64,000 nt of DNA from Cyclobacteriaceae bacterium. Its GTDB lineage: Bacteria > Bacteroidota > Bacteroidia > Cytophagales > Cyclobacteriaceae. Where the stretch lies: the NCBI GenBank assembly GCA_958296015.1, contig CATQIH010000013.1, forward strand, positions 186,001 to 250,000, given 5' to 3'. A program made the position numbers and the translations under genes. This document shows, one piece after another, positions 1 through 8,261 of the stretch; position 1 is the stretch's first letter, and every line of letters begins with the position of its first letter. The notes under the pieces were generated by a model. That model was not told the DNA's origin. It searched no databases and saw only the letters and a program-made list of their open reading frames with translations.

Positions 1-438
1 CCGTACTGTAGGGACTACTAGATAACAGGCGCAGAGAAGCCCCCCTTAAATCTACAGCAATGCTGTTGAAGGTTGGGTAACCGTTCACCAGTCTGCCTTC
101 CAAGGACTTAACTTTGCCCAAATCTTCAACAGCATTGCTGTACGGCTTACGGATGTCGCTAGGGTCGTGCAGGATCACCGCGTAGTCTTTGTCTTGAAAG
201 TACTCGCTGCTGTTGGCAAGCAAACTCACATTAAGCTTTTCTACATCTACCACGTTCTTAAGACTCTTATCCAACATACGGTGATACCGATTATATTCGT
301 TCTCATCTTCGGAGAGCGTCCATAAATTGCAAGTACGCTCGGAACTAAGTTTATCAATCAACTGATTAGCGTTTTTTTTACCTGACTTTGGCTCAACTGT
401 TCGCTAAGTACCTGGCTGTATTCTGTTAATGTTTTCAT
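1..438 (-). pseudogene. IS4-like transposase, N-terminal part, frameshifted
   Basis: The reading frame starts at the ATG on the minus strand at 438 (MKTLTEYSQVLSEQL...) and stops after about 25 codons. A second frame takes over at an A8 run (complement of 372-379) and stays open to the window edge. Its translation contains HDPSDIRKPYSNAVEDLG and LVNGYPTFNSIAVDLRG, which resemble the region around the first catalytic Asp of Bacteroidota IS4-family transposases. The frame change is -1 and sits exactly on A-AAA-AAA, so either programmed frameshifting or simple decay is possible. The rest of the element lies outside the window, so neither its terminal repeats nor its full length can be judged. 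Confidence 0.7.
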
Positions 439-699
439 TTCGTTGCCGCTTTTGCTCTATACTAAATCCTATTTTGCTTAACTTACCAAAATCTGCTGAG
501 TTTTCAGTTGATAAGGAAAGAAAGTTTCTTACTGTAAACTTTGCTAAGAGTAGCCAAGAGGTTACATTAAGTTCAGTATGTTAAATGCTGGCAAAACATC
601 CTGAAAGTTGCCAGTTAGTAAACCTGCGCATTTCAGGCCAAACAGTCAGTTACAACTAAAATCGCTTGCTTTGTGTCTTTCAACAAACTAGTAGCATTT

Positions 700-1257
700 A
701 TGAGAAATATGGTTTTTTGCTTGCTTCTTGCTTTGTCGAGTTGCCAGGAAGATGCAGACTTGGCCAACGCTGCTTCTACTTACTTTCCGCAACAAATAGG
801 CAACTGGTGGGAATACGAAGGAACACGTAGAGAGATAGTGGATACGCTGCAATGGCAGGGCTTATCATACTATGTATGGGCTACTACCTACAGCAGCAAC
901 AACGATGCTTATGTTGATACGGCCTATTATCGCGTTGACCAGGATCAAAGAGTATATGTAAAATATGATATAACCCAGGCAGAAAGCCTCCTTTTTGACT
1001 TCTCATTGGACGCAGGAGAAACCCTTGAGGCTGACGGAAAGAAGATTACGCTCACCAGTACAAAAGCGAATATAAAACCAAGCAATACGCAAATTTCGGA
1101 CTGCTTTTCTTTTTATTATGATATTCCCGGATTGGCAGACGATGAGCATACCATTTATCTGGCACCTGGCATTGGCATTGTAAGCACGGTTCCTGATTAT
1201 GGTATTCCGCAGAAGCTCAGCAGCGCATTTGTAGGAGGAAAGATGGATACTTTTTGA
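700..1257 (+). CDS. Hypothetical surface or periplasmic lipoprotein
   Basis: A 185-residue protein of unknown function. I chose the ATG at 700 because it gives a clean lipoprotein signal (MRNMVFCLLLALSSC, lipobox LSSC, Cys15); the GTG at 673 would add nine residues before the signal. The mature part begins with acidic QEDAD, contains the aromatic stretch FPQQIGNWWEYEG and appears beta-rich. Anchoring in the outer membrane is inferred from the lipobox and is usual in this phylum. The gene stands alone and ends just before a bidirectional hairpin terminator, convergent with the broken lipoprotein gene downstream. Confidence 0.75.
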   Translation: MRNMVFCLLLALSSCQEDADLANAASTYFPQQIGNWWEYEGTRREIVDTLQWQGLSYYVWATTYSSNNDAYVDTAYYRVDQDQRVYVKYDITQAESLLFDFSLDAGETLEADGKKITLTSTKANIKPSNTQISDCFSFYYDIPGLADDEHTIYLAPGIGIVSTVPDYGIPQKLSSAFVGGKMDTF

Positions 1258-1265
1258 AATAAAAA

Positions 1266-1292
1266 AAGCGGCACAGCTGTATTGTGCCGCTT
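1266..1292. terminator. Bidirectional intrinsic terminator
   Basis: Ten-base perfect stem (AAGCGGCACA / TGTGCCGCTT, 1266-1275 with 1283-1292) and a 7-base loop. A7 precedes it on the plus strand, so a U-tract follows it for transcripts coming from the right. It separates the convergent lipoprotein genes. Confidence 0.8.
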
Positions 1293-1310
1293 GATGTCAA
1301 GTTTATTTTA

Positions 1311-1356
1311 CTTTAGAACCTATAAGTATACTTTTAAATAAGTTTTGCTGTAAGTT
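1311..1356 (-). repeat. Relic copy of the TonB-receptor 3' end
   Basis: The 24 bases 1311-1334 match 2676-2699 at 23 positions. The latter is the end of the intact receptor gene, including the codons for YTYRF and its stop. Looser similarity continues over roughly another 20 bases. In the minus strand the relic still reads KYTYRF-stop. It is too short and broken to be a gene and looks like the remnant of a third receptor tail or a duplication scar. Confidence 0.6.
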
Positions 1357-1369
1357 AAATGTAATAAGG

Positions 1370-1945
1370 CTAACTATCGCAACCAACATATGCTTTAATA
1401 TATGGCCCACTACTACCTATCCAGTGAGCACTAGCTGATGGTTTTACATCTGATTCGCTACAGCTATTCACTTTAATAGCAGTAGTAGAAATATCTAGAA
1501 GTTTACCATCAAAATAAATAGAAGCAGATGCACCTGTTCTATATGGTGATCTGAATCTAGCTACTTTCCCAACTGTAATAATCTCATCAGAATTTCCTCG
1601 GTCGGAATTAAAAATCCATTTGTCAAGTTTTCCATCAAATATACCCGCAGCACAAACAACACTATAAGTTGGCGTTGTTCGCCCTGCTTGATTACTTTTT
1701 GATTTACCTTCATACATAGAGGCTGCAATATGGTCTGATATGAAGCGCATTGTTTCTTCTTGTGTAAGATTGACAGTTCCCAATTACTCGAGTATCATCT
1801 TATTTACCTCGTTTCCCGAGAAAATGAATTCTTGTGAACCAGTATCCTGTGAAGCATCTTCCATAAGCTCTTCACTTATTTGTTCATGTTCACATGATGT
1901 GATGAAGAAAATTGCTAAAAAGCAACCGAAAATAATCTTTTTCAT
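1370..1945 (-). pseudogene. Lipoprotein gene interrupted by an in-frame TAA
   Basis: The ATG at 1945 gives the lipoprotein signal MKKIIFGCFLAIFFITSC followed by an acidic linker. After MILE there is a TAA (1784-1786), and the same frame continues without a break as LGTVNLTQEETMRFI down to a stop at 1370, giving 191 codons in total. The distal part contains two late Cys residues (NSC...VGCDS) that could form a disulfide. I do not recognise the family. One base change would restore the gene, so this is a recent pseudogene, a read-through case or a sequencing error. An independent restart at the TTG at 1783 would lack a signal peptide and is unlikely. Confidence 0.65.
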
Positions 1946-2125
1946 GGCTATTAAGTTTGGTTTTATGTATATCATTTAAAAAATTTGCTATCTAAATATA
2001 CATCTTTATCTATAACTTATTTTTAATAAACATTATATAATCATTGATAATGTATATTATATTTGACAAAAACGTACTACAAAATAAAATTGTATTTCTT
2101 TGACTTACTGATTGTTTGTTATATG

Positions 2126-2163
2126 AAAAAAAGCACAAACGAATTATCATTTGTGCTTTTTTT
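2126..2163. terminator. Bidirectional intrinsic terminator
   Basis: Fourteen-base stem (AAAAAAAGCACAAA / TTTGTGCTTTTTTT) with a 10-base loop and T-runs usable on both strands. It lies just past the 3' end of the broken receptor tail read on the minus strand. Confidence 0.8.
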
Positions 2164-2205
2164 GTAAAGCTTATTTTCCTAGGCTACATACTAAATCATT
2201 AAATA

Positions 2206-2668
2206 CTAAATCCCATACGCCACCTCTAAAGTGAAGCTTCTTCCAATAGTATACTGCTGATAGGATGGCTTGTCTCCGTAGTCGTATGCCTCATTGTATT
2301 TAGGATTTAACAAGTTCTCTGCTTTGAAGGTAATAGAGTAATGATCGCCGAACCTTTTGCGGGAAGTGAAGTTGAGCAAAGGTCGTGGCTGCTCGTAGAT
2401 ATCCGGATCTAGCGCACGAGTGGCAAAGGCTAACCGTTCACCGAAGATATTAAAAGATAAAGAGTTTTCCCAAGCCATTGCTTCATTAGTATGGAATAGG
2501 GCTGCATTAATAATAAAAGGAGACTGTCCTTGAAATGGTCTATAGTCTTTCAGTCCAGGACGATTGGCATTGGCAATGGCTTTCGTTCTGCTGCTGTTCT
2601 ATCAGCACGAGAGCTGATCAAACTACCATTGATAGAGAATCTTAAGTAGGCCGCTTCATCCTGTGCTT
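2206..2668 (-). pseudogene. C-terminal remnant of a second TonB-dependent receptor
   Basis: The open part (2206-2478) encodes the last strands of a TonB-dependent receptor: LSFNIFGERLAFATRALD, FKAENLLNPKYNEAYDY and a terminal aromatic YGI. Homology continues upstream without a start codon as FQGQSPFIINAALFHT and, after a one-base frame change near 2590-2600, as RFSINGSLISSRADR. It stops a few bases from the stop codon of the intact receptor gene. The same GQ(A/S)PFLINA-type segment occurs in the intact protein, so this is the tail of a related barrel whose first ~85% is gone. No signal peptide or plug remains, so it cannot function. Confidence 0.75.
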
Positions 2669-2677
2669 ATGTTACCT

Positions 2678-5485
2678 TTAGAATCTATAAGTATACTTTA
2701 AAGAATACGTTCTGCCGGGTCTGAATACGGAAAAGTATTGTTCGTCTGCATTGTATGACTTAAATACGTTTTCTGTAATGTCATTCAGAATGTTGGTAAC
2801 GCCAGCGGTTATTCTGGAATGTTGATCTTGTCCGAAGTCTTTGAACACGTTAAGGTTAAGGCTATTGAAAGGCTTAGTATAAATATCTGAAACCCTTCCA
2901 GAACCTACAGTATTGAGGGTTTCTCCTTGTACATTGTATGCTAAGTTTGCGTTAAAATCTCCCTTTTTGTTTACATAGTTCAAATAAGCATTGATCAGAA
3001 AAGGAGCTTGCCCGGCCATCGGTCTGGTCTCTTTCAATTCTTCTCCTTCTCTGAGAAACTGCTTACGAAGTTCGTAATCTGTGGTACCGCTATTATTTAC
3101 AACCACAGACTTTAGGTCAACCGCAGAGCGAACAAATGATGCATTAGTACCAAAAGACAGACTAGCAAACACTGGCGCAATGAAGTCCAGGTTTTTTCTC
3201 ATTTCTATTTCAAGGCCTACTACATTACTTTCGCCTGCATTTCTGGGTTTCAATTCATCCGGTCTTACATCAAAAGAGGTTAACTCAATATGCCCGTTGA
3301 AGTGTTTGTAAAATCCTGATAAAGAGAACATCTCTCCTGGTGTAAAGAAATATTCCCAGCGCAGGTCTGCATTGTTGATGTGTGTTTCTTCCAAATCAAT
3401 ATTTCCAACAAAGGTTCTACCTGAAATCGGATCAAATATTTGTGAGATAGATTTTTCTTTGAAAGAGGGTCGGGCTACTGTTCTGCTGAAAGACGCACGT
3501 AAATTCATGTTTTCTATCAGGCTATATACTAGGTTGACAGAAGGAAGAAAATCCAATTCATTTAAAGTACGTTCATCGTTGTATGTTACAGTTCCTTGAT
3601 TGTTCTGACCTGTATAATACATATTAGCCTTTTCTATTCTCAATCCGTAAATAGCTTTCAATGGAGATGCTATTTGCATTTCAGTCATAGCATAACCGCC
3701 AAACACGTTCTGGCGAGCTTGAAATGAGTTCGCTGGCTGGCGATTACCAATAGCATAAGTACCTGCTCTCTCATCAGCCGTCCAAATATTTTCCTCTTTG
3801 AAAAAGGCATCAGGATCTGTAGGTACATTGAAAGGGTCTGTCACTCTAAAATTATAGGATAAAACCTCAAAATATCTACTTTTGAAAGTTCCTATTCCTC
3901 CAAACTTTAGCTTTGAACTTTCACCGTATGGAATGGTCACATCTGCTTTGAAGCTTTCATTCCATTCATTAAGATACCTCCAAAAACGGTTAATGCCAGC
4001 TCCATCTCCTACCCTTAGAGTAGTATCTCCTTGGGAAACTGAAATGGAAGTTGTTCTGAAATCAGGATCATCTATTTTAGAAGAAGTCAATGCATTGCGC
4101 CATTCCAAATCAAACCCTTCAAAGTGATGTTTACCAACCAAGATACCAGTTGTGAGCGAACGTTGTGTATAGGTTAAAATGTCTTGTAGTAAAGTAGCTC
4201 CCGTCTGCTCGAAATCAGAGAAAACCCTGTCTGATGCCTGACTCATACCGTTTTGACTTCTAAGCAGGCTTAAGGAAAAGCTATGATTATCAAATTTAAG
4301 TGCTCCTCCTAGTAAAGCACTCCACAAAATATTTCGTTGCCCTAAATTACCTACTCGTTGAGAAAATCTTTCTAACTGATACTCTCCCGGATTGTTGCTT
4401 TTTAGAAAATCACCAAAAAACACGTTGTTATAATAGGTGAATTCATTTTTATAGTTTAAAACGGCATTGTAACCAATAGTAGCGTTACCTAAATTTGACT
4501 GGTTGCCGTGTGTTAAAGAAAAGTTAGTATTCAAAAAAGTCTGACTTGGTCTGGCAGCCATTACCGATGTAAAACTTCTGGTGATCTGTTCTAAGCGTGG
4601 GTCGTTCAGTACTTCGCTTGGTATATTAGTATCTTTGTCAAATGGCAGAGCACGTGTGCCGTCATCAAAGCCTAAATTATCAAGCTTACCGCCTTTATAT
4701 AAAATAAAATTGTCGCTAAAATTCATGCCAGGCGTATAAGATGCTCCTACTGAAACATTGGTTAATTTTTCTTCGGGAAACTCTTTTGTTTCGATGTTGA
4801 CAATACCTCCAGAGAAATCTCCAAGCAGATCAGGTGTGAAAGTCTTGTAGACCATCACGTTTTCAATCGTATTGGTAGGGAACAAGTCAATCTGTACAGA
4901 GTTATTGTCCGGATCAAGACCAGGAATACTCATACCGTTTAGAGTGGTTTTGGTATAACGATCGCCTAAACCTCTAACATATACATACTTACCTCCCTGT
5001 ACAGATACTCCTGTTACACGTTTCATGGCTGATCCTAGATCGCTATCACCTACTTTTCTGAATGTCTGTGAAGAAATACCATCCATTAGATTAGCTGATT
5101 TTTTTTGAAGAGTGAGTAGTGCCGACTCAGTATCTCTTGCCTGTTCTGCCGTAACGGTAACTCCTTCAAGCTCAGTAACGTCACTGGAAAGGTTAATATC
5201 CATTGTAGTAGTTTCTCCAGCTTTTATTTCTACATCATTGACTGTTTTGGGCTGGTAGGAAACAAATTGAAAAACTACTGTGTGTTTTCCGGGTGATAAA
5301 TTCAGTGAATAATTACCGTTAAAATCTGCTACTGCTCCACTGCCGGTTCCGGCTTCAGATACAGTAGCACCAATCAGTGCTTCGCCGGTTTCAGCATCCA
5401 CTATCTTACCTCTTAGAAATCCTTCCTGGGCATAAGAATTAAAACCCAAAAGCATCAAAGACATGCAGAATAACGCTTTTTTCAT
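2678..5485 (-). CDS. TonB-dependent outer-membrane receptor
   Basis: A 935-residue receptor. It has a signal peptide (MKKALFCMSLMLLGFNSYA), a CarboxypepD_reg-like beta-sandwich at about 22-110 (GKIVDAETGEALIGATV), a plug at about 120-235 (GVSVQGGKYVYVRGLGDRY) and a barrel ending in an aromatic residue (KYTYRF). It should carry a ligand across the outer membrane using TonB energy. It is not of the SusC type: no SusD partner is nearby. The gene upstream on the same strand encodes a beta-helix lipoprotein, a pairing that suggests a joint role, but a hairpin at 5581-5610 separates their transcripts. The substrate cannot be read from the sequence. Confidence 0.9.
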   Translation of the reverse strand: MKKALFCMSLMLLGFNSYAQEGFLRGKIVDAETGEALIGATVSEAGTGSGAVADFNGNYSLNLSPGKHTVVFQFVSYQPKTVNDVEIKAGETTTMDINLSSDVTELEGVTVTAEQARDTESALLTLQKKSANLMDGISSQTFRKVGDSDLGSAMKRVTGVSVQGGKYVYVRGLGDRYTKTTLNGMSIPGLDPDNNSVQIDLFPTNTIENVMVYKTFTPDLLGDFSGGIVNIETKEFPEEKLTNVSVGASYTPGMNFSDNFILYKGGKLDNLGFDDGTRALPFDKDTNIPSEVLNDPRLEQITRSFTSVMAARPSQTFLNTNFSLTHGNQSNLGNATIGYNAVLNYKNEFTYYNNVFFGDFLKSNNPGEYQLERFSQRVGNLGQRNILWSALLGGALKFDNHSFSLSLLRSQNGMSQASDRVFSDFEQTGATLLQDILTYTQRSLTTGILVGKHHFEGFDLEWRNALTSSKIDDPDFRTTSISVSQGDTTLRVGDGAGINRFWRYLNEWNESFKADVTIPYGESSKLKFGGIGTFKSRYFEVLSYNFRVTDPFNVPTDPDAFFKEENIWTADERAGTYAIGNRQPANSFQARQNVFGGYAMTEMQIASPLKAIYGLRIEKANMYYTGQNNQGTVTYNDERTLNELDFLPSVNLVYSLIENMNLRASFSRTVARPSFKEKSISQIFDPISGRTFVGNIDLEETHINNADLRWEYFFTPGEMFSLSGFYKHFNGHIELTSFDVRPDELKPRNAGESNVVGLEIEMRKNLDFIAPVFASLSFGTNASFVRSAVDLKSVVVNNSGTTDYELRKQFLREGEELKETRPMAGQAPFLINAYLNYVNKKGDFNANLAYNVQGETLNTVGSGRVSDIYTKPFNSLNLNVFKDFGQDQHSRITAGVTNILNDITENVFKSYNADEQYFSVFRPGRTYSLKYTYRF

Positions 5486-5580
5486 TTTGTTTCTAATTTA
5501 AGACAGTAGATGATTTTTATTATAATAGCGGGAATCATGAGTGTTACTGTTGATAGACATTTAAAAGATAGCATAAAAGA

Positions 5581-5610
5581 TAAAGCAAGCTCCTTATGAA
5601 GCTTGCTTTA
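5581..5610 (-). terminator. Intrinsic terminator after the beta-helix lipoprotein gene
   Basis: Perfect 10-base stem TAAAGCAAGC / GCTTGCTTTA with a 10-base loop. On the minus strand it is followed by a T-rich stretch. It lies between the lipoprotein gene and the receptor gene, so the receptor probably has its own promoter in 5486-5580. Confidence 0.65.
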
Positions 5611-5626
5611 TTACACTTAAAAATTT

Positions 5627-6970
5627 TTACAATAACTCTTTCATAGAAGCAATAGTCCAACCAGTGAACATGGACATATCTGCCCCGACAGTAGGGGTAG
5701 CTATTTCTTTCTTGATTCCATTAGCAGGATTTGTGAAAACTGATTCGGCAGCTGTTTGTTGTTCTGCTGGTACGACACATAGAGGAGCACCCTCAGCAGC
5801 AGATTGCACAGAAGCAGTATATACGTTAAGCAGCGTATCAGTTGCTGCTGTATTCCCAAATTCGCTATTCTTAATAACCAAGGTTGGAGTAGCGTTTGTA
5901 TAATACGTATAAGCATCTGACTTTACCGCTCCGCAAAAATCTTCAAAGCTTGTTCTAAGTTTGATAAAGTTATCATTAGTATATCCTTTGAAATATACAT
6001 TCTCTATCGTACCCTGAGCTTTTGATTTCAGATCTGCAGATGAGCCTTCTATTCCATCACTTACAAGCGTTCCATTTGTCATTGTAAATAGTCCATCAAC
6101 ATAGGTCTGTCCCTCAGGACCATCTATTTCCAGACCTTCGTCTGTTCCTACACCTTCTCCATGATAGACTGCAAAATTACTAATGGTACCGCTATAGTTC
6201 TGGTCAACATCCAGTCCATCATCACCTTGCCAGTAGACCAATGCATTAGTGACATTCACAGTTCCACCAAAAAACTCAATACCATCATCCAGAGTAGCAA
6301 ATATCTCTACATGATCTATAGTTGTGCCTGAACCTACACCGCCTAATGTCATACCGTTAAGCTCGTTTCCATCACCAATACTGATACCGCCATGACGAAT
6401 AGATACATATTTGATAACACCAGAGTTGTCATCTGCTACAGTACCACCATACAGGCCATATCCCGCTCCTGCAGGTATACCTTCAATATTAGCTTCTGTA
6501 TCTCCCTTTTCTGCTGAGATAGGAGCATTTCCTAAAATAACTACACCGCCCCACTGCTCATTGTCAGTTCTACTAAGATTAGTGCCCATTTTTTCACCCA
6601 CCTTTATGTTATCATTGATTGTAGTAAATATGATAGGGTTATCAGCGGTTCCTTCCGCCATTAGTTTTCCTCCGCGAGCCACTACCAAAGCGGAAGCATT
6701 TGTTTCTGCGCCTTCTTGTCCTTTGATGATAGTTCCTGGCTGAATAGTAAGGGTAGCACCGCTGTTTACCACTACCTTGCCTTTTAGTTCATAAATTGAG
6801 TCGCTTGACCAGGTTTCGTTGGCTGTGATGTCTCCAGACTTAACAACGTTGGTAGAAGTTGTATCAGGCCCGGGATTTGGCTTGGGATCTGTTTTATTGT
6901 CACCACAAGACGAAAACATTAACGACCCTCCAAACAGGGCCAGCACAAAATACAATGATAGATTCTTCAT
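5627..6970 (-). CDS. Right-handed beta-helix-like surface lipoprotein
   Basis: A 447-residue lipoprotein with signal MKNLSLYFVLALFGGSLMFSSC (Cys22). A Pro/Asp/Thr-rich linker (DPKPNPGPDTTST) is followed by repeated short beta-strand units such as ATLTIQPGTIIKG, ADNPIIFTTIND, NEQWGGVVILGNAPIS and IKYVSIRHGGIS. The regular GxxI/V turns and Asn/Gly ladders suggest a beta-helix. Proteins of this type are common in marine Bacteroidota next to TonB receptors, and this one lies directly upstream of such a receptor. I see no catalytic motif and no type IX sorting tail. A role in ligand capture at the cell surface is an inference. Confidence 0.7.
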   Translation of the reverse strand: MKNLSLYFVLALFGGSLMFSSCGDNKTDPKPNPGPDTTSTNVVKSGDITANETWSSDSIYELKGKVVVNSGATLTIQPGTIIKGQEGAETNASALVVARGGKLMAEGTADNPIIFTTINDNIKVGEKMGTNLSRTDNEQWGGVVILGNAPISAEKGDTEANIEGIPAGAGYGLYGGTVADDNSGVIKYVSIRHGGISIGDGNELNGMTLGGVGSGTTIDHVEIFATLDDGIEFFGGTVNVTNALVYWQGDDGLDVDQNYSGTISNFAVYHGEGVGTDEGLEIDGPEGQTYVDGLFTMTNGTLVSDGIEGSSADLKSKAQGTIENVYFKGYTNDNFIKLRTSFEDFCGAVKSDAYTYYTNATPTLVIKNSEFGNTAATDTLLNVYTASVQSAAEGAPLCVVPAEQQTAAESVFTNPANGIKKEIATPTVGADMSMFTGWTIASMKELL

Positions 6971-7078
6971 AGTTGATTTTTGTAGTATTTCTTACATTAA
7001 AATTACTGCTGCAAAAATCACTAATCATTGTTAATTCATATGGTATCTCTTGTTAACAAATAATGAAGGATGGATAGG

Positions 7079-7420
7079 CTATGTTAATTCTTTGTTAACA
7101 TATGTCCTTTCTGGCAGGTTTATTTCCTGTCCATAGGTGACTATCTCCTGCACAATAGGATTAGTCGTATTGAAATCCTGCATTCTAAAGGGATGTGGTT
7201 CAATTCTGCTGTCAACTTTACGCCCTAGTCTCATCAAGGCTAGTTGCATTTCCATACTACCCTGATAATCATCAAAGACTACTGCAATATCAATATCACT
7301 GTCATTATGATAGTTTCCTTTCGCATAGGAGCCAAAAAGAAAAATCTGTTTCGGACTAAATGTAACTGTAATCAAATCAGCATATATTCTTGCTTTATCT
7401 AAAGCTTCTGGCTTATCCAT
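7079..7420 (-). CDS. MNT-type nucleotidyltransferase-domain protein
   Basis: A 113-residue minimal nucleotidyltransferase. The signature is visible: LFGSYAKG at 28-35, then S-D-I-D-I with Asp42 and Asp44 as metal ligands. Such proteins transfer nucleotides and often act as the antitoxin of HEPN toxins, AMPylating the partner. No HEPN gene is adjacent: upstream lies a decayed moxR 3' end, downstream the beta-helix lipoprotein. It may be an orphan antitoxin or part of the same mobile module as the nucleotidyltransferase-like gene at 7768-8259. The catalytic residues look intact. Confidence 0.75.
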   Translation of the reverse strand: MDKPEALDKARIYADLITVTFSPKQIFLFGSYAKGNYHNDSDIDIAVVFDDYQGSMEMQLALMRLGRKVDSRIEPHPFRMQDFNTTNPIVQEIVTYGQEINLPERTYVNKELT

Positions 7421-7456
7421 GATCTTATTTGTTTTACTTTTTCATTCAAATAAGTT

Positions 7457-7515
7457 CTACCTATTGATCGGCACCTTGTGTAGGATAGTTTTGATGATGT
7501 TATATGATTTTACGC
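7457..7515 (-). pseudogene. Relic of a moxR 3' end
   Basis: On the minus strand this stretch reads DSVKSYNIIKTILHKVPINR followed by TAG. The intact moxR gene ends DGVKSFDIIKTILHKVPINR followed by TAA. Over about 62 bases (7458-7519 against 8265-8326) I count 11 mismatches, mostly silent, so this is a diverged copy of the gene end and not a recent exact duplication. No start or upstream moxR sequence remains. It marks the far border of the inserted two-gene module at 7537-8259. Confidence 0.75.
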
Positions 7516-7536
7516 TATCTGTTTTGGTTTTATTGT

Positions 7537-7755
7537 TTATGCGGCAAGGTCACTAAGTTTTATATTCAGTGCTTCTAGTATTTCCTTTAGGGCTTTCAGT
7601 GTTTTTTCTCTACGGTATTGATATTGGATCAGCATCAAATCTGCTTCATCTTTCTTTTGCTGATGAAGGTTGATCATCTCATCTATAGATTTTATTTGTT
7701 CCAGTAAATCAACCACTTCAATAATTCTTTCATCAACTATTTCTATATCTTTCAT
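7537..7755 (-). CDS. Small coiled-coil protein, partner of the upstream NTase-like gene
   Basis: A 72-residue, highly charged helical protein (IEIVDERIIEVVDLLEQIKS..., ...ALKEILEALNIKLSDLA). The pattern suggests two antiparallel helices or a coiled coil. It starts 12 bases after the end of the nucleotidyltransferase-like gene on the same strand, so the two are probably co-transcribed. Its small size and position recall an antitoxin or adaptor, but no family motif is recognisable. Function unknown. Confidence 0.6.
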   Translation of the reverse strand: MKDIEIVDERIIEVVDLLEQIKSIDEMINLHQQKKDEADLMLIQYQYRREKTLKALKEILEALNIKLSDLAA

Positions 7756-7767
7756 TGCTTTACTAAT

Positions 7768-8259
7768 TTATATTTTGAAGTTTATCTCAATATATCCTTT
7801 AGGATATCTTTTTCTCTTTCTGTCAATTTTACTCTTTGTAAACCAATCGCTCCAATACAATAAATCGGATTTGGTACAGAAATGCAATGGATGATTTTCT
7901 GGATAAGTAACTATTAAGTAAGCATCAATTCCGTAATTCCTGAGTACAGCCTGTTTTATAAATTCGTTTCGTATGAGGTCGTCTTTTTCTTCCGCTATTT
8001 GATAGTCAATGAGTGTAACCAAGTCAATATCTTTTGGATTCACTTTATTAGAAACAAAGCTCCCATTGATCCATTGCCTGAAATTACCAGTTATCTTTTG
8101 CGCAAAACGCTGCGTATATTCTTCGTAACGCTTGAATATACCATGCCTTGTTGAATTCCTATCAAATGAGTCTACAAAAAATTCTTTAAAGTTTTTAGAA
8201 CTGATTTCTATCTTTTTGTAAGGATTCAAGTTGCCCCGTTCGTCAAAACTTAACTTCAT
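7768..8259 (-). CDS. Nucleotidyltransferase-fold protein (DUF6932-like)
   Basis: A 163-residue protein. Residues 65-81 (NGSFVSNKVNPKDIDLV) give the GS-x(n)-DxD signature of the nucleotidyltransferase fold (Asp77, Asp79), in the form seen in DUF6932-type proteins. The C-terminus is basic (KSKIDRKRKRYPKGY). The start codon lies two bases after the moxR stop, so it is translationally coupled to moxR. With the small coiled-coil gene after it, it looks like a two-gene toxin-antitoxin or defence module. The target is unknown and the family name is given from motif memory only. Confidence 0.6.
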   Translation of the reverse strand: MKLSFDERGNLNPYKKIEISSKNFKEFFVDSFDRNSTRHGIFKRYEEYTQRFAQKITGNFRQWINGSFVSNKVNPKDIDLVTLIDYQIAEEKDDLIRNEFIKQAVLRNYGIDAYLIVTYPENHPLHFCTKSDLLYWSDWFTKSKIDRKRKRYPKGYIEINFKI

Positions 8260-8261
8260 TT

